Translations under genes and position numbers: made by a program | Notes under the pieces: model-generated | The model's database searches: none | What the model saw: the letters and a program-made list of their open reading frames with translations, nothing else | Told to the model about the DNA's origin: nothing | Shown: one piece after another, positions 36,997 through 44,757 of the stretch | Numbering within the stretch: position 1 is the stretch's first letter | How the letters are laid out: each line of letters begins with the position of its first letter | Assembly (NCBI RefSeq): GCF_001905465.1 | Contig: NZ_LISX01000004.1 | Span: 62,001 to 126,000, forward strand | Reading direction: 5' to 3' | From: Kitasatospora sp. CB01950 | GTDB taxonomy: Bacteria > Actinomycetota > Actinomycetes > Streptomycetales > Streptomycetaceae | DNA length: 64,000 bases

Positions 36997-37106
36997 GTAC
37001 CCTGCATCCGCTTGGTGGACGTTTGCTCGCACACTCATAAGCTGACGCCCCCACACGACCGGCGGCAGCGTGGGGAACAGACGGTTCATCGGCCACAGGG
37101 GAGGAC

Positions 37107-40079
37107 ATGGAGCTTCAGGGCACGCGCTCCGCAGAGGCGTTGCGCTTCCAAGTGCTCGGCCCTGTCCAGGCATGGCGCGGTGACGCTCCCTTGGCGCTCG
37201 GATCGCCGCAGCAGCAGGCGGTCCTGGTCGCCCTGCTGCTCGGCGAGGGCCGCCCGGTGACCACCGACGACCTGGTCGACGGCATCTGGGGCGACCGCAC
37301 CCCGCCGCAGGCGGTGGCCGCGCTGCGCACCTACATCTCCCGGCTGCGCTCGGTGCTGGAGCCGAACCGCGAGGTCCGCAAGCCGGCCGAGGTGCTGATC
37401 TCGGTGAGCGACGGTTACGCGCTGCGGATTCCGTCGGGCTCACTCGACCTGGTGGTTTTCGAGCAGCGTGTCGCGGAGGCGGCGAACGCGCGCTCCGAGG
37501 GAGCGTTCCGGGCCGCCCACGACGGGCTGGTCTCGTCGCTGGATCTGTGGAGCGGACGCCCGTTGCCCGGAGTTCCGGGTCCGTACGCCGAGGCGCAGCG
37601 CAGCCGGTTGACGGAACGTCGGCTCGCCGTCGCCGAGGAGCGCTGCGCGATGGCGCTGGAGATCGGCCTGCACGCCGACGTGGTGGCCGAGCTCAACTCG
37701 CTGTCCGCCGCCAACCCGTTGCGCGAGCGACTGCGCGAACTGCTGATGCTGGCGCTGTACCGCAGCGGCCGACAGGCCGAGTCGCTGGGTGTGTACGCGG
37801 ACACCCGGAAGCTGCTGATCGAGGAACTGGGTGTGGAGCCCGGCACCGCGCTGGCCGCGATGCACGCCCGCATCCTGGCCGGCGACCCGGAGCTGATGGC
37901 GGCGCTCGCCGCCCCGCCGAAGGCCTCTGCGGAGGAGACGGCATCGTTCGTCCCTCCGGCCCAACTCCCGGCCGACGTATCGGACTTCGCCGGACGCAGC
38001 AAGATTGTCAACGAGCTGCGGGACGTGCTGAGGGCGGGTTCCGGCCAAGCCGTAGTGGTCACCTCGCTGGCCGGCATCGGCGGCGTCGGCAAGACGACCC
38101 TCGCGGTGCACGTCGCGCACTCGCTGCGCCCGGACTTCCCGGACGGGCAGCTGTACGTGGACCTGCGCGGCGCGGGTGCCTCGCCCGCCGACCCGGCGGT
38201 CGTGCTCGGTGACTTCCTGCACGCCCTCGGCACGCCCGAGGCCCCCGACTCGCTGGACCAGCGCGCCGCGATGTACCGCTCGCTGCTGGCGGACAAGCGG
38301 ATGCTGATCCTGCTCGACAACGCCCGCGACGCCCAGCAGTTGCGCCCGCTGATCCCGGGTGTCTCCGGCAACGCCGTGATGGTGACCAGCCGTTCGCGGC
38401 TCGCGGAGATCCCCGGCGCGCACCTGGTGGACATCGAGGAGCTGACCCCGGACGAGGCGCTGGCGCTGTTCTCGGCGATCGTCGGCGTCGAGCGGGTCGC
38501 GGCCGAGGCCGAGGCCGCCCTCCAGGTGGTGACGTCCTGCGGGTTCCTGCCGCTGGCGGTTCGCATCGCCGCCGCCCGACTGGCCAGCCGGCCGCGGTGG
38601 AGCGTCTCCGACCTGGCCCGTCGGTTAGCGGACCAGCGCAACCGACTCCAGGAGCTCCAGCTCGGCAACCTCGCCGTGGAGACCACCCTGGGGCTCGGTT
38701 ACGCCCAGCTCCAGCCCGAGGAGGCCCGGGCGTTCCGGCTGCTCGCCCTGGTGGACTCCCCCGACCTGCCGCTGGCCGCCGTCGCCGCGCTGCTCGGCGC
38801 CGAGGAGCAGGAGGCGGAGGACCTGGCGGAGGCACTCGTCGAGGCGAACATGCTGGAGTGCTTCACCCCCGGCCGGTACCGCTACCACGACCTGCTGCGG
38901 CTCTACGCCCAGCGGCAGAACGCGAAGACCGCGGACGTCGAGGTCCAGCAGGCGGCGCTGCTGCGGCTACTGGACCTGCTCCACGCCACCATGCGCAACG
39001 CCGCGCACGTGCTGGAGCCCGACGACATCCTGATGGAGCAGTTGCACACCGCACAGTCGTCCGGGCTTTCGTTTCCCGACACGGCGGCGGCCCGCGAGTG
39101 GCTCCGGTCGGAGGTCGCGGTTCTGCTCGGATCTGTCGAGGCCGCGGCCAGTGCGCCGCTGGAGCTGGTGCAGCCCGCCGTCGAGATCCTCCAGAGCATG
39201 ACCAGCGTGGTCGAGGATCCGTCGCTGGCTCCCCGCATTCGCAGTGTGCTGCACGCGGCCGCCGCGAATCCTGCGGCCCGGAGTGACGCAGGGACCCTCT
39301 CCCGGGTGCACTACGCGCTCGGCCACATGCACCAGGTGGCGGCCGAACTCGCCGAAGCAGGCGAGGCGTTGGCAGCCAGCCTGGCCCTTCAGCCGGCCGA
39401 GCAGGTCACCATGCTGCGGTTGATCACGGCCAATGCGCTGGCGATCGTCCTGATCATGGAAGGCCGGCCTGCCGAGGCCCTGCCCTTCTACGAACAGGCC
39501 CACCGGATCGTCCGCCAGACGGACGCGCCGACCAGCGAGGCCAGGCTGCTCGGCAACATGGCCCGGGCGTACGTCGGGCTGGACCGGCACGAGGAGGCGG
39601 TGGAGGCGGCCCGGGCGGCGGTGACGGCGGCGCGGGCGTCCGGCAATGTGCCGTGTTTGGCGGACACGCTCTACCAGTTGGGCGTGGTGCTGCGGTCGAC
39701 CGGTGAGCCGGGCGAGGCGGCCATACATCTCCGTGAGGCGCATCAGCTGTACCGCGCCCACCAGCATCCGATCTGGGAGGGCTACTCGCTCGCCCGGCTG
39801 GCGGCCTGCCTGTTGGCGGACGGTCAGTTCGCCGGCGCGGCCGAGGCGGCGGAGGAGTCGTTGTCGATCGCGCAGGAGATCGAGGCGGCGTACTGCCAGG
39901 GCATGGCGAACGCGGCGCTCGGCGAGGCGCTGCTCGAACTGGGGCAGCCGTCGCGTGGGTTGGCGTGTCTTCAGGAGGCGTTGACGGTGTTCACGCGGCT
40001 CGGTGTGCCCGAGGCCCAGCCCGTGCAGGACCTCATCGACTCGCGGCACACCGAGCCTTCCCCTCCCCCCGCGCCGTAG
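37107..40079 (+). CDS. AfsR/SARP-type transcriptional regulator with NB-ARC ATPase and TPR domains
   Basis: 990 aa. An OmpR-type winged helix (~10-95: LRFQVLGPVQAWRGD ... LRTYISRLRSVLEP) and bacterial transcriptional activation domain (~100-255) form the SARP DNA-binding unit. An NB-ARC ATPase follows (~290-620), with Walker A GIGGVGKTT at about 323-331, Walker B MLILLDNAR and VMVTSRSRL. The C-terminal ~350 residues are TPR repeats (MARAYVGLDRHEEAVEAARAAV, LARLAACLLADGQFAGAAEAAEE). This is the AfsR layout: ATP binding and a TPR sensor control DNA binding. GGGGAGG sits just before the ATG. It probably controls the divergent peptide gene and possibly the methyltransferase gene downstream, since both carry the same ATAAACGTCG sequence. 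Confidence 0.93.
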   Translation: MELQGTRSAEALRFQVLGPVQAWRGDAPLALGSPQQQAVLVALLLGEGRPVTTDDLVDGIWGDRTPPQAVAALRTYISRLRSVLEPNREVRKPAEVLISVSDGYALRIPSGSLDLVVFEQRVAEAANARSEGAFRAAHDGLVSSLDLWSGRPLPGVPGPYAEAQRSRLTERRLAVAEERCAMALEIGLHADVVAELNSLSAANPLRERLRELLMLALYRSGRQAESLGVYADTRKLLIEELGVEPGTALAAMHARILAGDPELMAALAAPPKASAEETASFVPPAQLPADVSDFAGRSKIVNELRDVLRAGSGQAVVVTSLAGIGGVGKTTLAVHVAHSLRPDFPDGQLYVDLRGAGASPADPAVVLGDFLHALGTPEAPDSLDQRAAMYRSLLADKRMLILLDNARDAQQLRPLIPGVSGNAVMVTSRSRLAEIPGAHLVDIEELTPDEALALFSAIVGVERVAAEAEAALQVVTSCGFLPLAVRIAAARLASRPRWSVSDLARRLADQRNRLQELQLGNLAVETTLGLGYAQLQPEEARAFRLLALVDSPDLPLAAVAALLGAEEQEAEDLAEALVEANMLECFTPGRYRYHDLLRLYAQRQNAKTADVEVQQAALLRLLDLLHATMRNAAHVLEPDDILMEQLHTAQSSGLSFPDTAAAREWLRSEVAVLLGSVEAAASAPLELVQPAVEILQSMTSVVEDPSLAPRIRSVLHAAAANPAARSDAGTLSRVHYALGHMHQVAAELAEAGEALAASLALQPAEQVTMLRLITANALAIVLIMEGRPAEALPFYEQAHRIVRQTDAPTSEARLLGNMARAYVGLDRHEEAVEAARAAVTAARASGNVPCLADTLYQLGVVLRSTGEPGEAAIHLREAHQLYRAHQHPIWEGYSLARLAACLLADGQFAGAAEAAEESLSIAQEIEAAYCQGMANAALGEALLELGQPSRGLACLQEALTVFTRLGVPEAQPVQDLIDSRHTEPSPPPAP

Positions 40080-40186
40080 GCCTTCGTTCCCCCCCTGGTT
40101 TCCCCCCTGGTCCCCCCTGGCGAAGGCCTGTCCCCCCGGGGCGTCAGCGCCCCCGCAGCCCCCCGGCTGCGGGAACGCTTTGACGC
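40078..40186 (+). terminator. composite terminator and C-rich tandem repeat after the AfsR-like gene
   Basis: AGGCCTTCG (40078-40086, overlapping the stop codon) pairs with CGAAGGCCT (40121-40129). The 34-nt loop holds three near-identical TCCCCCCTGG units (40088-40120). A second hairpin follows: CCCGCAGCC (40152-40160) / GGCTGCGGG (40165-40173) with a CCCC loop, enclosed by GCGTCA/TGACGC (40141-40146, 40181-40186). No T-tract is present. Confidence 0.65.
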
Positions 40187-40225
40187 TTCCCCGGCGCTGA
40201 GGAAGACTCTGCCAGGCCGCAATTG

Positions 40226-40242
40226 ACGTTCGATAAACGTCG
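40226..40242. promoter_or_regulatory. GACGTT-N5-AACGTC palindrome upstream of the methyltransferase gene
   Basis: A perfect 6-bp-arm palindrome lies in the 403-bp gap between the AfsR-like gene and the methyltransferase. Its right half is part of ATAAACGTCG (40234-40243), identical over 10 bp to 36988-36997 in the peptide promoter. Plus-strand ACGTTCG and ACGTCGG are 11 bp apart. It is a candidate second site for the AfsR-like regulator. The remainder of the gap to 40482 shows no gene. Confidence 0.45.
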
Positions 40243-40482
40243 GCGGCAAGCGAGTTGATTCAGCATCGAAGCAGGTCAGGGGTGTGGCGCAGGAGCGCCG
40301 GGAGGCGCGCGGGGGGCTGGCGCGCTCCCTGGCGGGCGATAATCGCCCAACGGCGCACGAGTTGGCCGGAAACGGACTCCACAGTGCGGTGATCGCGTTT
40401 ATTCTCATAGGCCAGGGTCGGGAGTGGTGTGCGGACCACGACGGGTGGGGCAGGACGCGCGCGGGAGAGGTGCCCAGATCAC

Positions 40483-41220
40483 GTGACGGATGAACAGATT
40501 GCGGAACCCGCCGACGCCGAACGGGCGTCCGCGGGTGAGGGTCGCCGGGCCGAGCGGGCGGGCCAGGCCGCCGCGTTCGATGCGATGGGGGCGCAGTACC
40601 AGGAGGTGTTTCCGGCCAGGTCCGGGCAGTTCGCCTGTGCCGGTTGGCTGCTGGAGCAGCTGCCGGCGGGGGCCCTGGTGCTGGACGTGGGCTGTGGGGC
40701 GGGCGAGCCGACCGCGCGGCAGCTGGTGGACGGCGGACTCCGGGTGATCGGCGTCGATCTCTCTGCGGGCATGCTGGAGCAGGCCCGGAAGGCGGTGCCG
40801 GAGGCGGAGTTCCACCGCTTCGACGTCGTCGACCTGGCCACCGAAGGTGCCGAACAGCGCTGGGGCGTACCCGAGTTGGGGCCGGCCGGGGCGGGGGCGC
40901 TGGACGGCGCGGCGGCGTTCTTCTCGCTGCTGATGCTGCCGCGTCCGGAGATCGCCGTGGCGCTCGGCCGGATCCGTGAACTGCTGCGTCCGGGCGGCCT
41001 GCTGGCGCTGGGCATGGTGGAGGCGGACCTGGACGATGCGCCGTTGCCGTTCCTGGATCAGCAGATCCGGGTCAGCGGCTATCTGCGCGAGGAGCTGACG
41101 GGGCTGCTGGAGCGGTCGGGGTTCGCCGTGGAGGGGGTGGACAGCCAGTCGTACGCCCCGGCGGGGTCCACGCTGCCGCCGGAGACCCAGCTGTACCTGC
41201 GCTGTCGGCGCACCGGCTGA
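40483..41220 (+). CDS. class I SAM-dependent methyltransferase
   Basis: 245 aa. Motif I LVLDVGCGAGEPTARQLVDGG, motif II VIGVDLSAGMLEQARKAVPEAEFHRFDVVDL, and the later motif LLRPGGLLALGMVEADLDDAPLPFLDQQIRVSGYLREEL. A polar N-terminus (~35 residues) precedes the fold. The GTG at 40483 has GGGAGAGG ~12 nt upstream. It follows the AfsR-like gene and precedes a PP2C gene by 55 bp on the same strand, possibly as an operon. Substrate unknown. Confidence 0.87.
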   Translation: MTDEQIAEPADAERASAGEGRRAERAGQAAAFDAMGAQYQEVFPARSGQFACAGWLLEQLPAGALVLDVGCGAGEPTARQLVDGGLRVIGVDLSAGMLEQARKAVPEAEFHRFDVVDLATEGAEQRWGVPELGPAGAGALDGAAAFFSLLMLPRPEIAVALGRIRELLRPGGLLALGMVEADLDDAPLPFLDQQIRVSGYLREELTGLLERSGFAVEGVDSQSYAPAGSTLPPETQLYLRCRRTG

Positions 41221-41275
41221 CCTGGCGCCGCCTCCGTCTTCGAGTCCTCCACATCTGCACAGAATCGGGCAGCCC

Positions 41276-42997
41276 GTGCGCGACCAACTGGAGCCCCTGG
41301 CGGGGCAGCAGCCCGCCGTACCCGTCCAGCGGCATCCGCCGCCGGACGGGCGGCCCCGGCTTGCCGAACGCCTGGCGTACCTGGACGGTGCGGCCCGGCG
41401 GATCAACAGTGCGCTCGATCTGAAGGCCACCCTGCGCAACCTGGGCCGGGTGCTGGTGCCCGAACTCGCGGACGCCCTGGTGGTGCTGGTCCGCGACCCG
41501 CTGCCGGACGTGGAGCGCGACCTCGGCCGGCCGCGCGCGCTGCGGGTGCTGCACACCTGCGGGACGCGGCTGGGCCGTCGCGGCGGCCTGCGCCCGGTGG
41601 AGCCCGGCAGCGTGCTGGAGCGAGCCTTGGAGCGGCGCGCCCCGCACGGTCCGACGGTGCTGGACGGGGACGGGCGGCGCGGCGGCCTGCCCGCCGAGCT
41701 GCTCGGCGCCCGGGCGCTGGGCCGGCTGCCGGAGGGGACGGCGCTGCTGGCGCTGCCGCTGCACGGGCGGCAGGCCGCGCTCGGCATGCTGCTGCTGATC
41801 CGGCGCCCGACCGACGGGCGTCCGGCGTCGTTCGACCCGGCGGACACCGCGACGGCCGCGCACCTGGCGACCCTCGCGGGCCTGGCCGTGGACACCGCGC
41901 TGCGCTACACCCGCGAGTGGGAGATCGCCGACGAGCTGCAGCGCTCGATGCTGCCCGCGGAGCTTCCGCAGCCGCACGGCGTGCGCCTGGCGCACCGCTA
42001 CCTGCCGGGCGAGCGCGGGGCGCAGGTCGGCGGCGACTGGTACGACTCGATCCCGCTGCCGGGCAACCGGGTGGCGCTGATCGCCGGTGACGTGATGGGC
42101 CACTCGCTGACCTCGGCGGCGGTGATGGGCCAGCTGCGCACCTCCGCGCAGACCCTGGCGGGCCTCGACCTGCCGCCGCACGAGGTGCTGTACCACCTCG
42201 ACGAGCAGGCCCAACGCCTGGGCCGCGAGCACCACTTGGCGACCTGCGTGTACGCGGTGTACGACCCGATCGCGGGCCGGGTGGTGATCGCCAACGCCGG
42301 GCACGTGCCGCCGGTGCTGGTCGGCCCGGACGGCACCAGCGAGCTGCTGGACCTGCCGCCGGGCGCGCCGATCGGCGTCGGCGGGGTCGACTTCACCTCG
42401 GTGGAGCTGGCCGCGCCGCCCGGGTCGGCGCTGCTGCTGTTCACCGACGGTCTGGTCGAGACCCGCCGCCGCCCGCTGGGCATCGGCCTGGAACTGCTGC
42501 GGGCCCGGCTGGAGGGCGCGCACCGGCTGACCCCGGACCAGCTGTGCCAGGAGGCGCTGCGGATCCTGCCGCCGGGCGACCGGGCCGACGACATCGCGCT
42601 GCTGGCCGCCGCGTTCGACGGCATTCCGGCCAGCGACGTCGCCTACTGGTACCTCCAGCCGCGGCACGAGACCCCGGGCCGGGCGCGCCGGCTGGCCGGG
42701 CACGCGCTGCACAACTGGGGCCTGGACCATCTGCGCGAGAACTGCGAGCTGATGGTCAGCGAGCTGGTCACCAACGCGATCCGGCACGCCACCCGTCCGG
42801 TGACGCTCCGCCTGGTCCGCACCTCCCGGCTGCGCTGCGAGGTCGGCGACGACTCGGCCGCCCTCCCCCGCACCCGCCGGGCCGGCCCCGACGAGGAACG
42901 CGGTCGCGGCCTCCAGATAGTCGCCCGCTGCGCGGACCGCTGGGGCGCGACCCGGCTGGGCGCGGGCAAGGTGGTCTGGTTCGAGCAGCGGCTGTGA
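41276..42997 (+). CDS. GAF-PP2C phosphatase with HATPase (third SpoIIE/RsbU-type regulator)
   Basis: 573 aa. A GAF-like sensor (~30-205: INSALDLKATLRNLGRVLVPELADALVVLV) is followed by the SpoIIE PP2C domain (~215-435: VGGDWYDS, AGDVMGHS, FTDGLVET, DDIALL present) and an RsbW-like HATPase (~455-573: SELVTNAIRHA, RGRGLQIV). It lacks the PAS domains of the two large paralogues at 9.7-15.3 kb. The start is a GTG at 41276 without a clear ribosome site. The protein probably controls an anti-anti-sigma factor's phosphorylation state. Confidence 0.91.
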   Translation: MRDQLEPLAGQQPAVPVQRHPPPDGRPRLAERLAYLDGAARRINSALDLKATLRNLGRVLVPELADALVVLVRDPLPDVERDLGRPRALRVLHTCGTRLGRRGGLRPVEPGSVLERALERRAPHGPTVLDGDGRRGGLPAELLGARALGRLPEGTALLALPLHGRQAALGMLLLIRRPTDGRPASFDPADTATAAHLATLAGLAVDTALRYTREWEIADELQRSMLPAELPQPHGVRLAHRYLPGERGAQVGGDWYDSIPLPGNRVALIAGDVMGHSLTSAAVMGQLRTSAQTLAGLDLPPHEVLYHLDEQAQRLGREHHLATCVYAVYDPIAGRVVIANAGHVPPVLVGPDGTSELLDLPPGAPIGVGGVDFTSVELAAPPGSALLLFTDGLVETRRRPLGIGLELLRARLEGAHRLTPDQLCQEALRILPPGDRADDIALLAAAFDGIPASDVAYWYLQPRHETPGRARRLAGHALHNWGLDHLRENCELMVSELVTNAIRHATRPVTLRLVRTSRLRCEVGDDSAALPRTRRAGPDEERGRGLQIVARCADRWGATRLGAGKVVWFEQRL

Positions 42998-43019
42998 ACC
43001 GTCCGGGCCCTGCTGCCTG

Positions 43020-43748
43020 TCAGGTGGCGAACCTGCCGTCGGTGGCGGCGAGTCGGTCCAGTGCGGCGAGGACGGCCGGGCCGAGGACGGCGAGTGCCAG
43101 CGGGCGGGAGCGGCGCAGGCCGAGGACGCTGCGCACGACGTCGGCGTGGTGGATCTCGTGGAGGGCGGCGGCGTACTCCTCGGCCTCGGCGGGGGCCTCG
43201 GCCGCCTGCCAGGTCAGCAGGAGTGCCTTGACCACGGCGAACATCAGCCGTCGGCCGCGTACCAGTTCGGGGCGTTCGTTGAGGCCGAAGACCTCGATGG
43301 TGGCCTCGCCGCGGACGGTCAGCGGGTCGTAGGCGCCGGAGTCCAGGTAGAGCAGCAGGTGGTCGGCCGGGTCGTCGCGGCACGGGTCGATCAGCAGGGC
43401 GTCGCCGGTGGCCGGGTCGCGCGGGAAGCGGTCGCGCTTGCGGTTGCTGTTGCAGTGCGCGCAGGCCAGCAGGTGGTTCTGCCAGTCGAAGGTGCGCAGC
43501 GGGGCCTGGGCGATCGGCTCGAAGTGGTCGATGTCGGTGCCCAGGTTGTCGCCGCAGTACATGCAGCGTTCCAGCCCGGGCGCCATCTGCCGCAGCATCA
43601 GGCGCAGTTGGGCCTTCGGGCGGGCGGCTTTGCGCCACGCGGCGCGGCCGGACGCGGTGCTGGGGCCGGCCGCCCGGATGCCGGCGGTGGCGCGGTCGAG
43701 TTGGGCGGCCAGCCCGGGGTGCAGGGCGGGCCGCTGCAGCGGGATCAC
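43020..43748 (-). CDS. HNH endonuclease, PtuB-like (Septu-type defence)
   Basis: 242 aa. A zinc-stabilised HNH site is clear: Cys62-x2-Cys65 (CMYCG), Asp74-His75 in DIDHFEPIA, Asn91 in WQNHLLAC, and Cys96-x2-Cys99 in ACAHCNSNRKRDRFP. This arrangement (CxxC, x(D/E)HF-P, W-N-L-AC-xC-N--K---FP) is that of PtuB, the nuclease of the Septu anti-phage system and of retron Ec78. The C-terminal half has no recognised fold. The GTG start overlaps the ATPase stop by 4 bp (GTGA), so the two are translationally coupled. It is convergent with the PP2C gene, 22 bp apart. Confidence 0.85.
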   Translation of the reverse strand: MIPLQRPALHPGLAAQLDRATAGIRAAGPSTASGRAAWRKAARPKAQLRLMLRQMAPGLERCMYCGDNLGTDIDHFEPIAQAPLRTFDWQNHLLACAHCNSNRKRDRFPRDPATGDALLIDPCRDDPADHLLLYLDSGAYDPLTVRGEATIEVFGLNERPELVRGRRLMFAVVKALLLTWQAAEAPAEAEEYAAALHEIHHADVVRSVLGLRRSRPLALAVLGPAVLAALDRLAATDGRFAT

Positions 43749-44686
43749 TCGTCCCGGCCGAGCAGCCGCGCGGTGACCTCGTCGACCCGGGCGGTCAGCG
43801 AGCTGTTCAGCTTCGCCCCCAGCTCCCGGTACTCGGCGAGCTCCGCGTCGGTGGCCCGGCCCGCGTACATCTTGCGTTCCAGCCGTACCAGCAGCCGGCG
43901 TTCGGCCTCGGCGGCCGGCGAGTAGGCGCTCGGCAGCCCGAACAGCTCCGACAGGACGGTGTCCTCGCCGCTGCCGTACAGCACCCGCTGGCGGAGGTCC
44001 TCGTCCAGGCGGTGCGGCGCGAAGTCCTCGGCGGGGCCGGGGAGGCGGATCAGCGCGCCCGGGTCGGCGGCCTGGCAGACGTACGGGCTGTGGGTGGCGA
44101 CCAGGAACTGGGTCTGCGGGAAGCGCCCGGTCAGCCAGCCGCCGATGCGCTGCTGCCACACCGGGTGCAGGTGGCGGTCGACGTCGTCGATCAGCACCGG
44201 GCCGGGGTGCGGGGCGGCGGCGGTGAGCCGGGCGACCAGGCGGGCCAACGTGGCTGTGCCGTCGCCGAGTTCGGCCAGGGGGAGGTCGAGGGCGCCGTTG
44301 CTGACGTGGTGCCGGTCGGGGTCGCTGACCCGCCAGCCCTCGGGCAGCACGGCCGTCACGGCGTCGGCGTCCAGCGGGACGGCGTGGCCCTGGGTGTGCC
44401 CGACGAACAGCGCTCGCGGGGTGCCCTGCGGTTCGCCGAGCCGGTGGCGGGGGGCGGGGGACGCCTCGACCCAGCCGTCGACCCAGCCGTCGACCCCGCC
44501 GTCGCCGCCCGCCGTGTCCGGCAGTGCGCCGAGCGCGACCGCGACCGCCCGCAGGAGCGTGCTCTTCCCGCTGCCGTTCGGCCCGGCGACCACCGTCCAG
44601 CCCGGGCCCGGCGGGATCGCCACGTCGACCTCGCGCGCACCGCTGAAGCACTTCACGCCGGACACCCTGATCCGCGACACGTACAC
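43745..44686 (-). CDS. AAA/SMC-like ATPase, PtuA-like (Septu-type defence)
   Basis: 313 aa, short for the family. Walker A AGPNGSGKST is at residues 34-43, a signature-like LGDGTATL at 140-147, Walker B VLIDD at 164-168 with Asp in place of the usual catalytic Glu, then HLHP and ATHSP with His199. This is the AAA_21/RecF-like class used by PtuA, OLD nucleases and similar defence ATPases. Residues ~62-74 hold GWVD/GGVD repeats encoded by three 12-bp tandem repeats (44466-44501). The C-terminal ~90 residues are helical and may contact the nuclease. The start at 44686 begins MYVSRIRVSGVKCF. Confidence 0.85.
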   Translation of the reverse strand: MYVSRIRVSGVKCFSGAREVDVAIPPGPGWTVVAGPNGSGKSTLLRAVAVALGALPDTAGGDGGVDGWVDGWVEASPAPRHRLGEPQGTPRALFVGHTQGHAVPLDADAVTAVLPEGWRVSDPDRHHVSNGALDLPLAELGDGTATLARLVARLTAAAPHPGPVLIDDVDRHLHPVWQQRIGGWLTGRFPQTQFLVATHSPYVCQAADPGALIRLPGPAEDFAPHRLDEDLRQRVLYGSGEDTVLSELFGLPSAYSPAAEAERRLLVRLERKMYAGRATDAELAEYRELGAKLNSSLTARVDEVTARLLGRDE

Positions 44687-44757
44687 CGGCCACCCCCTGC
44701 GTCGGTCCCACCGGACCTATGCCCCGCCGTGCGGCCGCCCATCCGCGCGCAGCGGGT

